Source of the DNA: Deltaproteobacteria bacterium
GTDB lineage: Bacteria; Desulfobacterota; Desulfobacteria; Desulfobacterales; GCA-2748835
Length of the DNA: 49,934 nt
Direction: 5' to 3'
NCBI GenBank assembly: GCA_002748835.1
Contig: PDTL01000032.1
Location: 1 to 49,934 of the forward strand
A model generated the notes under the pieces. That model did no database searches and was not told the DNA's origin. It was given only the letters and a program-made list of their open reading frames with translations. Positions 18,464 through 27,462 of the stretch are shown one piece after another (positions within the stretch are counted from its first letter, which is position 1; every line of letters starts with the position of its first letter). Both the position numbers and the translations under genes were made by a program.

Positions 18464-20584
18464 CTAAAATTGAATCTGGAAGGTACCACCGCAGGTCAGC
18501 GGCGCGCCATAACCGCCGATCGTCACGTCACCCCACATGATGGCGGTTCGGACGTATTTTTCGTCTGTCAGGTTCTTGCCCCAAAGATAAAACCGCCACC
18601 ATTCCCCTTCCAATCCCAGGGTGGTATTTACCAACCCATAGGCACCTTCACTAGTGGTATTGGCCATGTCCCAATAGATTTTGCCGACGTGTTGATAACT
18701 GGCCCTGGCAACCAGGGACAATTTTGATGCGATCATGCGATGGTACTCAAGGGCGAGCATGCCGGTCATTTCAGGAATTCTGGGGACTTTTTTATCATCG
18801 TAGTCCTGGTCTCCCTTGTAGTCCTCAAATCTGGCGTCCACGTAGCCGATAGCGGCATTGGCCGTTAAATTTTCTGTCAGGGTAAGGTTCAACTGGGCTT
18901 CACCACCAATGTTCCGGGCCTCGCCTGCGTTGGATACATATTGGAAGCCGCCGTTCCCGGTGGTGCTCACATGGAGATCGTCAATGTCCATCATAAAAAC
19001 AGCCGCGTCGAAATAGCCCCGCGCGTCGGGCAACTGCCACTTGAACCCGATTTCATAGTTCATGGACGTTTCCGGGTCATAGTAATGCATCGTGTCTGTC
19101 TGGGCCAGCGTCACAATACCGCCAGCCCTGCTGCCCTGGGAAATCAAACCATATACGGTATAGTCATCATAATCATACGCCAGACTCACTTTACCCAGAA
19201 ATTGACTGTAATCGTGGTCTATATCGTCTGAGACATCGCTTAGCTGCATGCCCATGGCAGAGATCGACTGTCCAGATGACATGTCGTCTTCATAATACTG
19301 GGCACGCATGCCGGCCCCTAGGCGAAAGCCATTTTCAAAAAGATACTCAACGTCGCCGAACACGGCTGCCCCCCTGTTTGTTCCCTCGCCCAGGGTGACC
19401 ATGTCCATTTCCATGGGAACCCCTTCCGGGCCCATGTGATAAAAAGAGTCAAAGTCAAGGTCATTGTTGAAATAATAAAGACCGGTCAGCCACTTCCAGG
19501 GCAAGGTGTTTTCATTTGAAATCAGGCGCAGTTCCTGGCTAACTTGCTTCTGTTTCAAGACAAAATCGGTATATCCGGTCTGATAGCTCCAGAAATCCGG
19601 ATCTCCCAAGGTGCATTCTTCACCGTCCCGGTAGGCGGTTATCGAAACGATCTCGGCCCAGTCCAGATCCTGGCTCAGATGCACACTCAGAGAGGTCATG
19701 TCACGGTTCTCGTGACCGTCCACATCGGTGTTGATCTTGTCTTCGTCCCAGTCATCTCCCGCAAAGGTGAAGGGAACAATGTCCTGGGCACCATCCCGGA
19801 CGTGGTTGTTTTCCGCAGTGAATAACAGCCGGGTCCGATCGGAGATATCCCAGAGCAGCTTGCCTCTTACGCTGAATTCATCCACATCAGCGGCCGTGTT
19901 GTGCAGGTAAACATTGTCCGTATACCCATCACGAGAGAGATAAGAGGCCGAAATACGAGCGGCCACCTTATCTTCGACCAGGGGAAGGTTCACCACCGCA
20001 TTACCCATCTGCCGGTCGAAATTCCCGATTTCTCCCATAAACTTGCCGGCAAACGCATGCTCCGGATCCTTTGTCTTGATGACAAGAACCCCGGCTTCAG
20101 CGTTGCGGCCATACAGCGTCCCCTGGGGTCCGCGCAACACCTCGATCTGGTCCAGATCGAAAAAATAGGCGTTGGAAAGCAGGTTGGAAAGGGGATCAAC
20201 CAGGGTCACATCATCAATGTAGATGCCCACGCCCGAGGGGGTCATGGGCACGGTCTGCCCCACGATACCGCGCATGGAGAGAAATGAATTTGTAGCTCCT
20301 GCGGCGCTTTGCACATGAACGTTGGCAAATCTGCCCTGAACGTCGTCAATGGATTGGACGTTCTCCACCGTGATGCCATCTTCGGTCATCACCGATGCAC
20401 TGGCATTGAGGTTGATGATCACATCGGTTCTTTTTCCTGCGGTTACAACGATGTTTCCCAATTCCACGGCTTCCGGTTTAGAGGCCGCTTCTCCGGCGTA
20501 CACAAGACTGGCGGGCGCCGCAATGAGCAGGCAAACACTCAGGATGGACACTTTTTTCCTAAAAAAAGCAACATTGAGCTTCAT
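18464..20584 (-). CDS. TonB-dependent outer membrane receptor (siderophore-type)
   Basis: A protein of about 706 residues forming a plugged outer-membrane barrel for TonB-powered uptake. A signal peptide (core VSILSVCLLIAAPASLVYA) is followed by a TonB-box-like ELGNIVVTAGKR. The plug domain has the IRG-type motif and LDQIEVLRGPQGTLYGRNA, and the barrel ends in ..GGTFQIQF. The domain style (SMRGIVGQ, GVGIYIDDV) matches the FyuA/pesticin and IacT group. Two ATGs compete: 20593 lies only 2 bases after GGAG, so 20584 is preferred. A PchR-like regulator upstream and a phosphopantetheinyl transferase downstream point to an iron-siderophore ligand. Confidence 0.9.
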   Translation of the reverse strand: MKLNVAFFRKKVSILSVCLLIAAPASLVYAGEAASKPEAVELGNIVVTAGKRTDVIINLNASASVMTEDGITVENVQSIDDVQGRFANVHVQSAAGATNSFLSMRGIVGQTVPMTPSGVGIYIDDVTLVDPLSNLLSNAYFFDLDQIEVLRGPQGTLYGRNAEAGVLVIKTKDPEHAFAGKFMGEIGNFDRQMGNAVVNLPLVEDKVAARISASYLSRDGYTDNVYLHNTAADVDEFSVRGKLLWDISDRTRLLFTAENNHVRDGAQDIVPFTFAGDDWDEDKINTDVDGHENRDMTSLSVHLSQDLDWAEIVSITAYRDGEECTLGDPDFWSYQTGYTDFVLKQKQVSQELRLISNENTLPWKWLTGLYYFNNDLDFDSFYHMGPEGVPMEMDMVTLGEGTNRGAAVFGDVEYLFENGFRLGAGMRAQYYEDDMSSGQSISAMGMQLSDVSDDIDHDYSQFLGKVSLAYDYDDYTVYGLISQGSRAGGIVTLAQTDTMHYYDPETSMNYEIGFKWQLPDARGYFDAAVFMMDIDDLHVSTTGNGGFQYVSNAGEARNIGGEAQLNLTLTENLTANAAIGYVDARFEDYKGDQDYDDKKVPRIPEMTGMLALEYHRMIASKLSLVARASYQHVGKIYWDMANTTSEGAYGLVNTTLGLEGEWWRFYLWGKNLTDEKYVRTAIMWGDVTIGGYGAPLTCGGTFQIQF

Positions 20585-20914
20585 TTTAAACATGTCTCCT
20601 TTATTTTTTACCTAAAAAGAACAAAAAAAGCAGCGTCTGCTTTCAGGACCATATTGGCATGACAAGGTCCTGAAACACGTCCTGTACAATTCTGAAAAAC
20701 CAGCATGTTGGGTTCATATCTGAAAATCCGCGGGATGCGTACCCCGAAAAGGAGTAATGCATACCCGTATACGTATTTTTCCTTGTTGAGCGTACAAAAA
20801 AGGGGGCACACGACAAACGCGCTTCCTGCAAACGCCAACACGCTGTCAAGAATCAGAGAAAATCGTCATCTTTGTGGCTGGCGTGCAACAAAGAACCTTT
20901 ACCCAGGGAAAGGA
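20585..20914. other. Promoter region of the siderophore receptor
   Basis: A 330-base gap between the AraC regulator stop and the receptor start on the same strand. It contains the direct repeat described at 20735-20767. No coding sequence is apparent; short frames here lack ribosome sites. Confidence 0.5.
20735..20767 (-). promoter_or_regulatory. Direct repeat, candidate AraC/PchR binding site
   Basis: ATGCGTACCCC at 20735-20745 and ATGCATACCCG at 20757-20767 match at 9 of 11 positions. They start 22 bases apart, that is two helical turns. Tandem direct repeats in phase are the usual binding pattern for AraC-family activators. The site lies between the regulator gene and the receptor gene it probably controls. 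Confidence 0.45.
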
Positions 20915-21871
20915 TTACGGATGAAGTCTAGCAAATTCTCCGGGTGTTACACCGTATTTTTTACTGAATCTGGATATAAAGTGGCTGGTATTTGAATAGC
21001 CCACCAGCCCCGCCACAGCGCCGACGGTGAACCGTCGCTGTTCGAGAAGGGCGCGCGCCATCTCCATCCGTTTATCGATGACATAGGCATAGATGGTTTT
21101 GCCAAAGCAGTGTTTAAAACCCGTTTTCAATTTGTATTCGTTGAGGTAGACCTTTCGGGACAATTCTGAGAGCGTCAATGGTTCCACAAAGGTTCTGTCC
21201 AGTATGTTTTTAGCGTTATAAAGCGCGTTCAAGTCACTTTTCGATAAGGTTTTCACCGATAAATCGGAATGCTGGCCGCACACCATTTCATCAAGATAGA
21301 CCGCCAGAAGTTCCAGTAGTTTTCCTTCAACGTAAATATCCTTGAGGCCGTCACAGATTTGGCAATCCATCATTTGAGAAAGGATGGCCATCACACGGGG
21401 CGTCACCACATAGCGCTTCAACCCCTTGGTAAGGCTTTGGTGACAATTGATGGCTTTTTCACACCGCAGGCACTCTGCAACACCTTGAATGTAGCTGGGA
21501 TTAAATGTGATACCAATGCCCCGGTATCGTTGTCCCGCTTCAAAAACGCTGACAGATTGCCGGGTTTCTCCCGTTATAATGCAGCTTTCGTTCTGACCCA
21601 GATAAAAGGATGAACGGCGCAATTCAGATAGCGACCAGGAGATACCACTTCCCAGGCAAAAAGAAAGCGTACACATTTGAGGATTGCCCCCAGTTTCTTT
21701 GACGACCACTGTTTTTTGGGGCGTGAAATCAGAAATGGAAATCCCGGCAAAATGCTTTGCAGAAACATGGCTGAAATACCCATCGCCAAGGACTTCTGTA
21801 AGTAAATTATTTTCATCTTCGGAAGCATGATGTATGGCACCGGAGGCATCATATGCAAGTTGAATCGCCAT
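20915..21871 (-). CDS. AraC-family transcriptional regulator (PchR/YbtA-like)
   Basis: A 318-residue regulator. The C-terminal ~100 residues hold two helix-turn-helix motifs: LTLSELSRKVYLNEYKLKTG and GAVAGLVGYSNTSHFISRF, the latter ending in the AraC signature YGVTPGEFARLHP. The N-terminal half resembles the PchR/YbtA sensing domain that responds to ferric siderophores. It lies upstream of a TonB receptor in the same orientation, as ybtA and pchR neighbour their receptors. The ribosome site GGAGG is about 13 bases from the ATG, a rather wide spacing. The likely role is siderophore-dependent activation of the receptor gene. Confidence 0.88.
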   Translation of the reverse strand: MAIQLAYDASGAIHHASEDENNLLTEVLGDGYFSHVSAKHFAGISISDFTPQKTVVVKETGGNPQMCTLSFCLGSGISWSLSELRRSSFYLGQNESCIITGETRQSVSVFEAGQRYRGIGITFNPSYIQGVAECLRCEKAINCHQSLTKGLKRYVVTPRVMAILSQMMDCQICDGLKDIYVEGKLLELLAVYLDEMVCGQHSDLSVKTLSKSDLNALYNAKNILDRTFVEPLTLSELSRKVYLNEYKLKTGFKHCFGKTIYAYVIDKRMEMARALLEQRRFTVGAVAGLVGYSNTSHFISRFSKKYGVTPGEFARLHP

Positions 21872-22125
21872 TTGAATAATGAATCCTCCACATAAGGTGG
21901 TTCACCCCACCCCAAAGCGATACATTGCCGTGGAAATATAAATATTCAATCCATGTTAAGCGATAGTTTGCCGCAAAAAACAATGTTTGTTTATCATAAA
22001 ACAATAAACGCGTCCAAATAAAATACGTGTACAGGTATGCAGTCCTCCTTTTCGGGGGTACGATTTGTCGCTATCCCTGGGCTTCTGCTTTTTTCCGCGC
22101 CCGGCGCTGTTCAAAGTGACAAAGG

Positions 22126-22151
22126 ATATCCCGGCCTCGCGGCCGGGATAT
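22126..22151 (-). terminator. GC-rich terminator hairpin after the second TonB receptor gene
   Basis: ATATCCCGGCC (22126-22136) and its exact complement (22141-22151) form an 11-base stem with a 4-base loop, 12 bases after the receptor stop codon. Only a short T-rich stretch follows on the minus strand. Confidence 0.6.
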
Positions 22152-22162
22152 GTTCGACGGTT

Positions 22163-24133
22163 TTAAAAGGCCAAACTCAGGCCGGTGTAGTAAAAAGCGG
22201 CGTCCGCAGCTTCCACGCTGGATTCTTCGTTGAACATGTTGTCAACACCGCCGAAGATTTCGAAACGATCACCAAACGACTTTGAAATGTAACAACTCCA
22301 CAAGGTGTACGCATCGACCTCACGCCCCGGTGCGTCGTGGAACTTCGGCGCATACAGCTGCTCGCCGATATAGTTCATGCGGACATTGACATGAAAACCA
22401 GCGGACGAATTATCATAGGCCAGTTTGAGACCGCCTTTAAATTCAGGTACTTCAAGCAGGTCTTCACCGGTATCGTTGTTTTCCGATTCCACAAAAGCGC
22501 CATTGGCAGCAACAGACAGATCCATGGGAAGCTGCAGGCGGCCTTCGAACTCAACGCCTTGCGTATACGCCTCGTCCACGTTCACCATCCGGTATTCAAG
22601 AACCTTCTTTTTTCCCTGCATGCGGAAATTACCGGTGGGCTGCCTGTAGATCATGTCATCGATCTCATTACGAAATGCCATGAGCTTTCCGGTGAAGGCT
22701 CCGGTTTCCCCCTCGATGCCCACATCATAGCTCCGTGACGTTTCCGGATCCAGATCCGGATTTGAAATCACATCGCCTTTCATGTTTTCGGTATCCACAT
22801 AAAGTTCATAGATGGAAGGGGTCCGGAACCCCTGGCCGTAGGATGCCTTGATCCTGAAATGCGGCCTCACGTCATAAACAAGACTGACCCGCGGACTCAG
22901 CTCGGAACCGAAATCCGAGTGCTCGTCCACGCGAATACCCGGGGTAATCTGCAATGCGTCAAACACGACAAAATCATCCTGGAGAAATACCGCCGTGTTG
23001 TCCACGGTCTTGTCGATTTCGGTTTCTCCCCTGTTTTCAATTCCCTCACGCGTTTCCTCCCGGTATTCCAGCCCCAGGGTGATCCTGTGGTTTTCGCCGA
23101 ACAGCCGGCTGGCCCGGGCTTCATACTGGTAGAGCTGGTTGGTGATATCGAAATCCTCACGGTCCGGCTGCTTGTTGGCCTTTTTCTGCCGTTCGGGGGA
23201 TGCGTAAGGCGCACCGGTATCAATATAACTGCGGTCAAGATTAAAATCAGAGAAATAGGCCCTGGCCGCCAGCTGGGTATCCATCACTTCGCCTGTGTAA
23301 CCGAAATAACCGCTGAAACGCCTGGAATCCGCATCACGATCCCAGTGCAGAGTGTATTTCGGCCGGAGGCCCTGCCGATTGGTATCTGTAGCAAATGCCC
23401 CGGCAGCCAGCGCATGGTCATCGGAAATCGCATAGTCGAGTTTTACAATGCCCCCGTACTTTTTCTCATCGTCCATTTCAGTCATATCGTCGCGTTCATC
23501 CCGGTCAAACGAATCCTGGACATTTGCATGGCCCGCAATAAGCATACCCAGTGCCCCCGCAGTGCCTCCCAGGGTGCCTTTGGCGATGAAGTTATTTCCC
23601 TCGCTGTACGTGTTCATACCGTAGCGGACATCGACATGGGCCTGAACCGTTTCCTGCGCCTTCTTCGTAATGATATTGATCACGCCGCCCACGGCTTCGC
23701 TGCCATACAGAGAAGAGCTCGGTCCCCGGACAATCTCGATATGATCAATCACCGCTGAAGGAAACTCGCTGAGATCCACGGTGGTGTCCCGAAAACCGGT
23801 TGAAAACCGCATGCCGTCAATCAGGATCAGAACCCGCTTGTTGCTCATCCCCCGGATCTGCGGAATCGTGCCCCGGCCTGCAACATGATCCAGATCGATA
23901 TTGGTGGCTTCAGCCAGGGCATCGGCTGCTGTTTCCGCCCCCAGCTCCCGGATCTCGTCGCCGGTGATCACCTGAATGGCACCGGGCGCCTTTTCGATCT
24001 GTTTGGGTGTCAGTGTCGATGTGACGACCATGCGTTCCATTTCAACCGCATCCTGATGTTCAGCTAAAACGGATCCTGGAAAAACCAGCGCCCACCCAGC
24101 CATAAGAGACAACAGCCACCTGCCATGTTTCAT
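22163..24133 (-). CDS. TonB-dependent receptor (CirA/FepA-like)
   Basis: A 656-residue outer-membrane receptor. The start at 24133 follows GGAGGTG and gives a signal peptide (LLSLMAGWALVFPGSVLA). The TonB box region reads MERMVVTST. The plug has LADALAEATN-type sequence, IRGMSNKRVLILIDGMR and IEIVRGPSSSLYGSEAVGG, and the barrel ends in FYYTGLSLAF. It resembles catecholate-siderophore and colicin receptors (CirA, IrgA) and is paralogous to the receptor at 27463: the FRIKASYGQGFR, NPDLDPETS and FYYTGLS segments recur there as close variants. The ligand is not determined. Confidence 0.9.
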   Translation of the reverse strand: MKHGRWLLSLMAGWALVFPGSVLAEHQDAVEMERMVVTSTLTPKQIEKAPGAIQVITGDEIRELGAETAADALAEATNIDLDHVAGRGTIPQIRGMSNKRVLILIDGMRFSTGFRDTTVDLSEFPSAVIDHIEIVRGPSSSLYGSEAVGGVINIITKKAQETVQAHVDVRYGMNTYSEGNNFIAKGTLGGTAGALGMLIAGHANVQDSFDRDERDDMTEMDDEKKYGGIVKLDYAISDDHALAAGAFATDTNRQGLRPKYTLHWDRDADSRRFSGYFGYTGEVMDTQLAARAYFSDFNLDRSYIDTGAPYASPERQKKANKQPDREDFDITNQLYQYEARASRLFGENHRITLGLEYREETREGIENRGETEIDKTVDNTAVFLQDDFVVFDALQITPGIRVDEHSDFGSELSPRVSLVYDVRPHFRIKASYGQGFRTPSIYELYVDTENMKGDVISNPDLDPETSRSYDVGIEGETGAFTGKLMAFRNEIDDMIYRQPTGNFRMQGKKKVLEYRMVNVDEAYTQGVEFEGRLQLPMDLSVAANGAFVESENNDTGEDLLEVPEFKGGLKLAYDNSSAGFHVNVRMNYIGEQLYAPKFHDAPGREVDAYTLWSCYISKSFGDRFEIFGGVDNMFNEESSVEAADAAFYYTGLSLAF

Positions 24134-24554
24134 CTGCGCACCTCCGCAACAATTAGGGTAATGTAGGCTTTGAAAGCCTGCATCCATAACATCCCGTTCC
24201 CCGGACGTCTCATGCTTGCCTGCTTTCCGGTCTGATGGATCAAAACGAAAAGGAATCGGCGCTCATGACGTCAAACGGTTTCCGGATAAGATTACCAGCA
24301 CAAACAGCTCCCAACAATGTTTGGATTTACTCACTTTAATGGTTTAAAAGGTTACATCGGAACTGTCAATCACTAAATCCTGAAAAAACCGGATTGCAAC
24401 ATACTCAGTCCGCAGGGGGGGGGCAACCCCCGAGACCTTGACGGCACTGCCGACATCGGGCTAAGCTGATCATACACCCATCATTGGCTGAAAACGGTTT
24501 CATACCTCAGACAGACGGGTACAGTGTATAACCGACACATGAGGAATCCTATTC
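24134..24554. other. Divergent promoter region with a G9 run
   Basis: 421 bases separate the minus-strand receptor from the plus-strand ynfA. A run of nine Gs (24415-24423) is followed by CAACCCCC, which can fold into a short G/C stem. A minus-strand TTGACA at 24364-24369, with TAAACC 17 bases on, is a weak promoter candidate for the receptor. No riboswitch could be identified with confidence. GAGGAA at 24541 serves ynfA. Confidence 0.4.
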
Positions 24555-24893
24555 ATGACGGCCTGGACCTTTTCCCTTTCCACAGTGTATTTCATCCTTG
24601 CCGGCCTCTGCGAGATTGGCGGCGGCTATCTGATCTGGCTCTGGCTCAGAGAAGGAAAACCCTTCTGGTATGCCGTAATCGGCGCTGTCGTCCTGTTTTT
24701 CTACGGAATTGTTCCCACCTTTCAGCCCGCCCATTTTGGCAGGGTCTATGCCGCCTACGGCGGGGTGTTCATCGTACTCTCGATCCTCTGGGGATGGCAG
24801 GTGGACAACACCCCGCCGGACCGGTTTGACGTAATCGGCGGCGGCATTGCGCTTGTGGGGGTGGGAGTGATAATGTACTGGCCCCGGGGGTGA
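24555..24893 (+). CDS. ynfA: YnfA/UPF0060 family small membrane protein
   Basis: A 112-residue inner-membrane protein with four hydrophobic segments. The family hallmarks are [17 protein letters not shown] in helix 1 and [20 protein letters not shown] in the third, matching the E. coli YnfA pattern (CEI...[14 protein letters not shown]). YnfA is distantly related to small multidrug resistance pumps. GAGGAAT upstream supports the ATG. It is a single gene between two oppositely oriented genes. Confidence 0.88.
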   Translation: MTAWTFSLSTVYFILAGLCEIGGGYLIWLWLREGKPFWYAVIGAVVLFFYGIVPTFQPAHFGRVYAAYGGVFIVLSILWGWQVDNTPPDRFDVIGGGIALVGVGVIMYWPRG

Positions 24894-24904
24894 TAGGGCC
24901 TATT

Positions 24905-24937
24905 GACAAAAAAGGGGCGCCCACACAGAGCGCCCCT
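24905..24937 (-). terminator. Intrinsic terminator of the repeat-protein gene
   Basis: Stem AGGGGCGC (24913-24920) with GCGCCCCT (24930-24937), loop 9 bases. On the minus strand it is followed directly by six Ts (24908-24913 read in reverse). It ends the gene starting at 27084. Lying just after ynfA, the stem may also act on the plus strand, but without a U-tract. Confidence 0.75.
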
Positions 24938-25065
24938 GAAATATCTGTTTCAGATCCTGCCGGAATCACCGGACAGGGGCCGTCAAATCAAGCGACCCGA
25001 TTGTCCCCCTGGCGACTATCCCGGGGCAGTTCCCCTGCCTGACGTTCCTGAATCAAATCTGAATA

Positions 25066-27084
25066 CTATATCCGATCAAGCAATTTTTTCGCCCACGCCC
25101 TGTCGTCCAGGTTTTTCCGGATACTGTCAGCAATCACGGACATGCGTTCCCGGGCATCCGGCATCTGCAGGGCATTGGCGTAAATCCGGCGTGCCCACTG
25201 GGTATCGCCCAGGTAGTTCATGACATAGGTTGCCAGGTAGGTGAGGTCCAGGGCAGACGACACCCGGTCTTCCACCGCCTGAATTTTCTCGAGGGTTTCC
25301 GGAGACAGGCCGGCAAACCGGGGCAGGCTTCTCAGCAATACCGCCGCATCATTCACATCCCGGCACAGGGTGACCGCTTTGAGAATGAATTTCCGGGTCC
25401 GTTCCGGATCTGCCAGACTTTTCATCTGGGCTTCACCGGCGGCCATGCTGTCCGCCACAGTGTCCACGACAGCAAAGGCCGCGTCAAACAGCTCACCTGC
25501 CCAGGCAGTATCCCCGAGTTTTTCCTGCACCGCACGGGCGATCCGGACATAGTCTGGGGCCGTTTCAGCACGATCGGCCATTTCCCTGTAGATGGCCGTC
25601 ACCCACTCCCTGTCATTCAGGTTGGCCAAAATACCGTCTGCCAGCTGATGAATGGAGGTCTCATCTTCCAGCTTTTCCAGCTGTCCGGTATAAATAGACT
25701 TCACCCATTCCGCATCCTTGAGATCACCGGATACGGCATCGGCCAGCACCATGATCTCCGTGTGATACAAACTCATGTTCTCAGCTTTTTTATAAATCTT
25801 CCGCGCATAGTGCACATCCGCCGATTCTCCGGCAACCACCTCCTGGGCCAGGCGGATCAGAGCGCCCACGGTCTGGCTCTCGCCTTCACGTGCAATGTAG
25901 TCCTTGTACAGAGCCGTATGGGCCTCGCGCTTTTCCTTCTGTTCATTGATAGCGGCGATCCAGTCCGCATCATCGGCCAGACCGAGAATGGCTTCGGCGG
26001 TTTTCTTGAACTCTTCGGCCGTGGCAACGGCCAGTTCTGCCTGTTTCAGGACGGCAAGGGCGGCGGGCTTGTCTTCCACCTCTTCAGCCAGGGCCTTTGC
26101 CACGTCCAGTAGTTTGGGCGCTTCCGGATGGGTCCGCAGGGTGGAGCTGTAGACGTAACCGGCGGCCGTGCGGTCCCCGGTATCCTTGAAAATGGCCTGG
26201 GCCAGCTTGAACAGTTGATCAAAGGTATCGAACAAGGATTCGGCCCGGTTGTAGAAATCAAGGGCCAGTGCCTTGTCTTCAAGGTCTGCGGCAACAGACG
26301 CGGCAAGAGCCATCACATCCTCGCCCTTTTCCATGCGCTCGGCCGCCTTTCGGTACAATTCCCGCGCATAGTCGCCGTCTTTCAGATCGGTTGCCGCCAC
26401 AGCAGCCAGATCCTTGAAATCATGTCCGGTTTCCAGCAGTTCCTCGGCGCCGGACATCAGTTTTCTGGCTAGATCCGCATCTTCGAGTTTCTCGACAATG
26501 GCCCGGGCCACCTGGGTATAGTCTTTTCCTGATTTGCAGGCCTCGCCGGCTTTGGCAAAAATCTCACGGGCCTTTTCCTTATCGTCCAGGGCGTCGATGA
26601 TCCCTTCACCGCAGGCAATATAATCTTCCACAGACTGACATTTACCCATGGCCGCTTCAATGGGTTTCTTGGCCAGCTCCGCATCGTTCATCAGGGTCTG
26701 AATGCTCCGGCTCAGGGCAAAGAGATCCGGAATACGGGTACACTTCTGCTGGGCAGCAGCAAGGATTTCGCCTGCAGCGTCGGCAGCATCCGCTTTTGCC
26801 GCCACACCAGCCAGCTTGATCAGCTCGCCCGCATCCATGGCAAAGTCTTTTCCCTGCAGCAGGTACTGGGATACACGGTCGGCATCTTCGAGTACCTGAT
26901 GCGCACACTCGGCAAACAGAATCAGCTCATCAACGGTCTGGGCCCATTCAGCCCCCTCGTCCAGAAGTTCACCGGCCCAACCCTTGTCATCCAGGCCTTG
27001 GGCCGCTTCCGTGGCCACATTCACGTAATCTTCCGATAACTCACAGGCATTATACTTCTCTTCCAGTTCTTCCCTTGTTACCAT
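25066..27084 (-). CDS. Alpha-solenoid repeat protein of unknown function
   Basis: A 672-residue, strongly acidic, cysteine-poor protein without signal peptide or membrane segments. It is built of about 18 helical repeats of roughly 34-36 residues with the pattern A..I...L.D..WA..[IL][YF]..A. Examples are LKDAEWVKSIYTGQ, LNDREWVTAIYREM, LGDTAWAGELFDAA and LDDRAWAKKLLDRI, the last at the very C-terminus. The layout is like TPR, Sel1 or HEAT scaffolds but fits none exactly by eye. The start at 27084 (ATG) is preferred over the upstream TTG at 27123. A terminator follows. It is probably a cytoplasmic protein-binding scaffold; no partner is evident. Confidence 0.75.
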   Translation of the reverse strand: MVTREELEEKYNACELSEDYVNVATEAAQGLDDKGWAGELLDEGAEWAQTVDELILFAECAHQVLEDADRVSQYLLQGKDFAMDAGELIKLAGVAAKADAADAAGEILAAAQQKCTRIPDLFALSRSIQTLMNDAELAKKPIEAAMGKCQSVEDYIACGEGIIDALDDKEKAREIFAKAGEACKSGKDYTQVARAIVEKLEDADLARKLMSGAEELLETGHDFKDLAAVAATDLKDGDYARELYRKAAERMEKGEDVMALAASVAADLEDKALALDFYNRAESLFDTFDQLFKLAQAIFKDTGDRTAAGYVYSSTLRTHPEAPKLLDVAKALAEEVEDKPAALAVLKQAELAVATAEEFKKTAEAILGLADDADWIAAINEQKEKREAHTALYKDYIAREGESQTVGALIRLAQEVVAGESADVHYARKIYKKAENMSLYHTEIMVLADAVSGDLKDAEWVKSIYTGQLEKLEDETSIHQLADGILANLNDREWVTAIYREMADRAETAPDYVRIARAVQEKLGDTAWAGELFDAAFAVVDTVADSMAAGEAQMKSLADPERTRKFILKAVTLCRDVNDAAVLLRSLPRFAGLSPETLEKIQAVEDRVSSALDLTYLATYVMNYLGDTQWARRIYANALQMPDARERMSVIADSIRKNLDDRAWAKKLLDRI

Positions 27085-27462
27085 GATTTTCTGCTCCCAC
27101 TGGGTGTATGCGTTAGGGGTCAACCCGGCCGATTGCGGGCGGCCGGAGCTGTCTCAGGCTTTAAAACAACAGTGCGCGTCCGGAACCCGGCGCCGCACTT
27201 ACAGGCGTTATGAATATACAAGCATAAAGTTAGCATCAACTAACTTGATAAACGCTTTTAGTTTCCACATCATAGGCTTTCTGTCAAGGCATTTCTGGTT
27301 GTCTGGCGTACCAAAGACATGAAAACCCTTCACATGGAAATTTTTTCTCTGTCACGTCCGTTTATTGGGTATACAGCAATAAATTGTTATGCAATAAAGA
27401 CTTCGTATAAATGGGTTGACAAGTAACGTTGATTATTTCTAACACCACTGAAGGAGAACCCG
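27085..27462. other. Divergent promoter region upstream of the third TonB operon
   Basis: 378 bases between a minus-strand and a plus-strand gene. A perfect inverted repeat, AAGTTAG (27227-27233) and CTAACTT (27240-27246), is a possible operator. TTGACA at 27416-27421 is a candidate -35 for the receptor operon, with only a weak -10 (CTAACA at 27439). The ribosome site AAGGAGAA lies just before 27463. No coding sequence is seen. Confidence 0.4.

Noticed and set aside
24361..24480. Possible cobalamin or other riboswitch before the TonB receptor gene
   Set aside because: G/C-rich runs suggested one, but the conserved B12-box and core helices could not be found on either strand.
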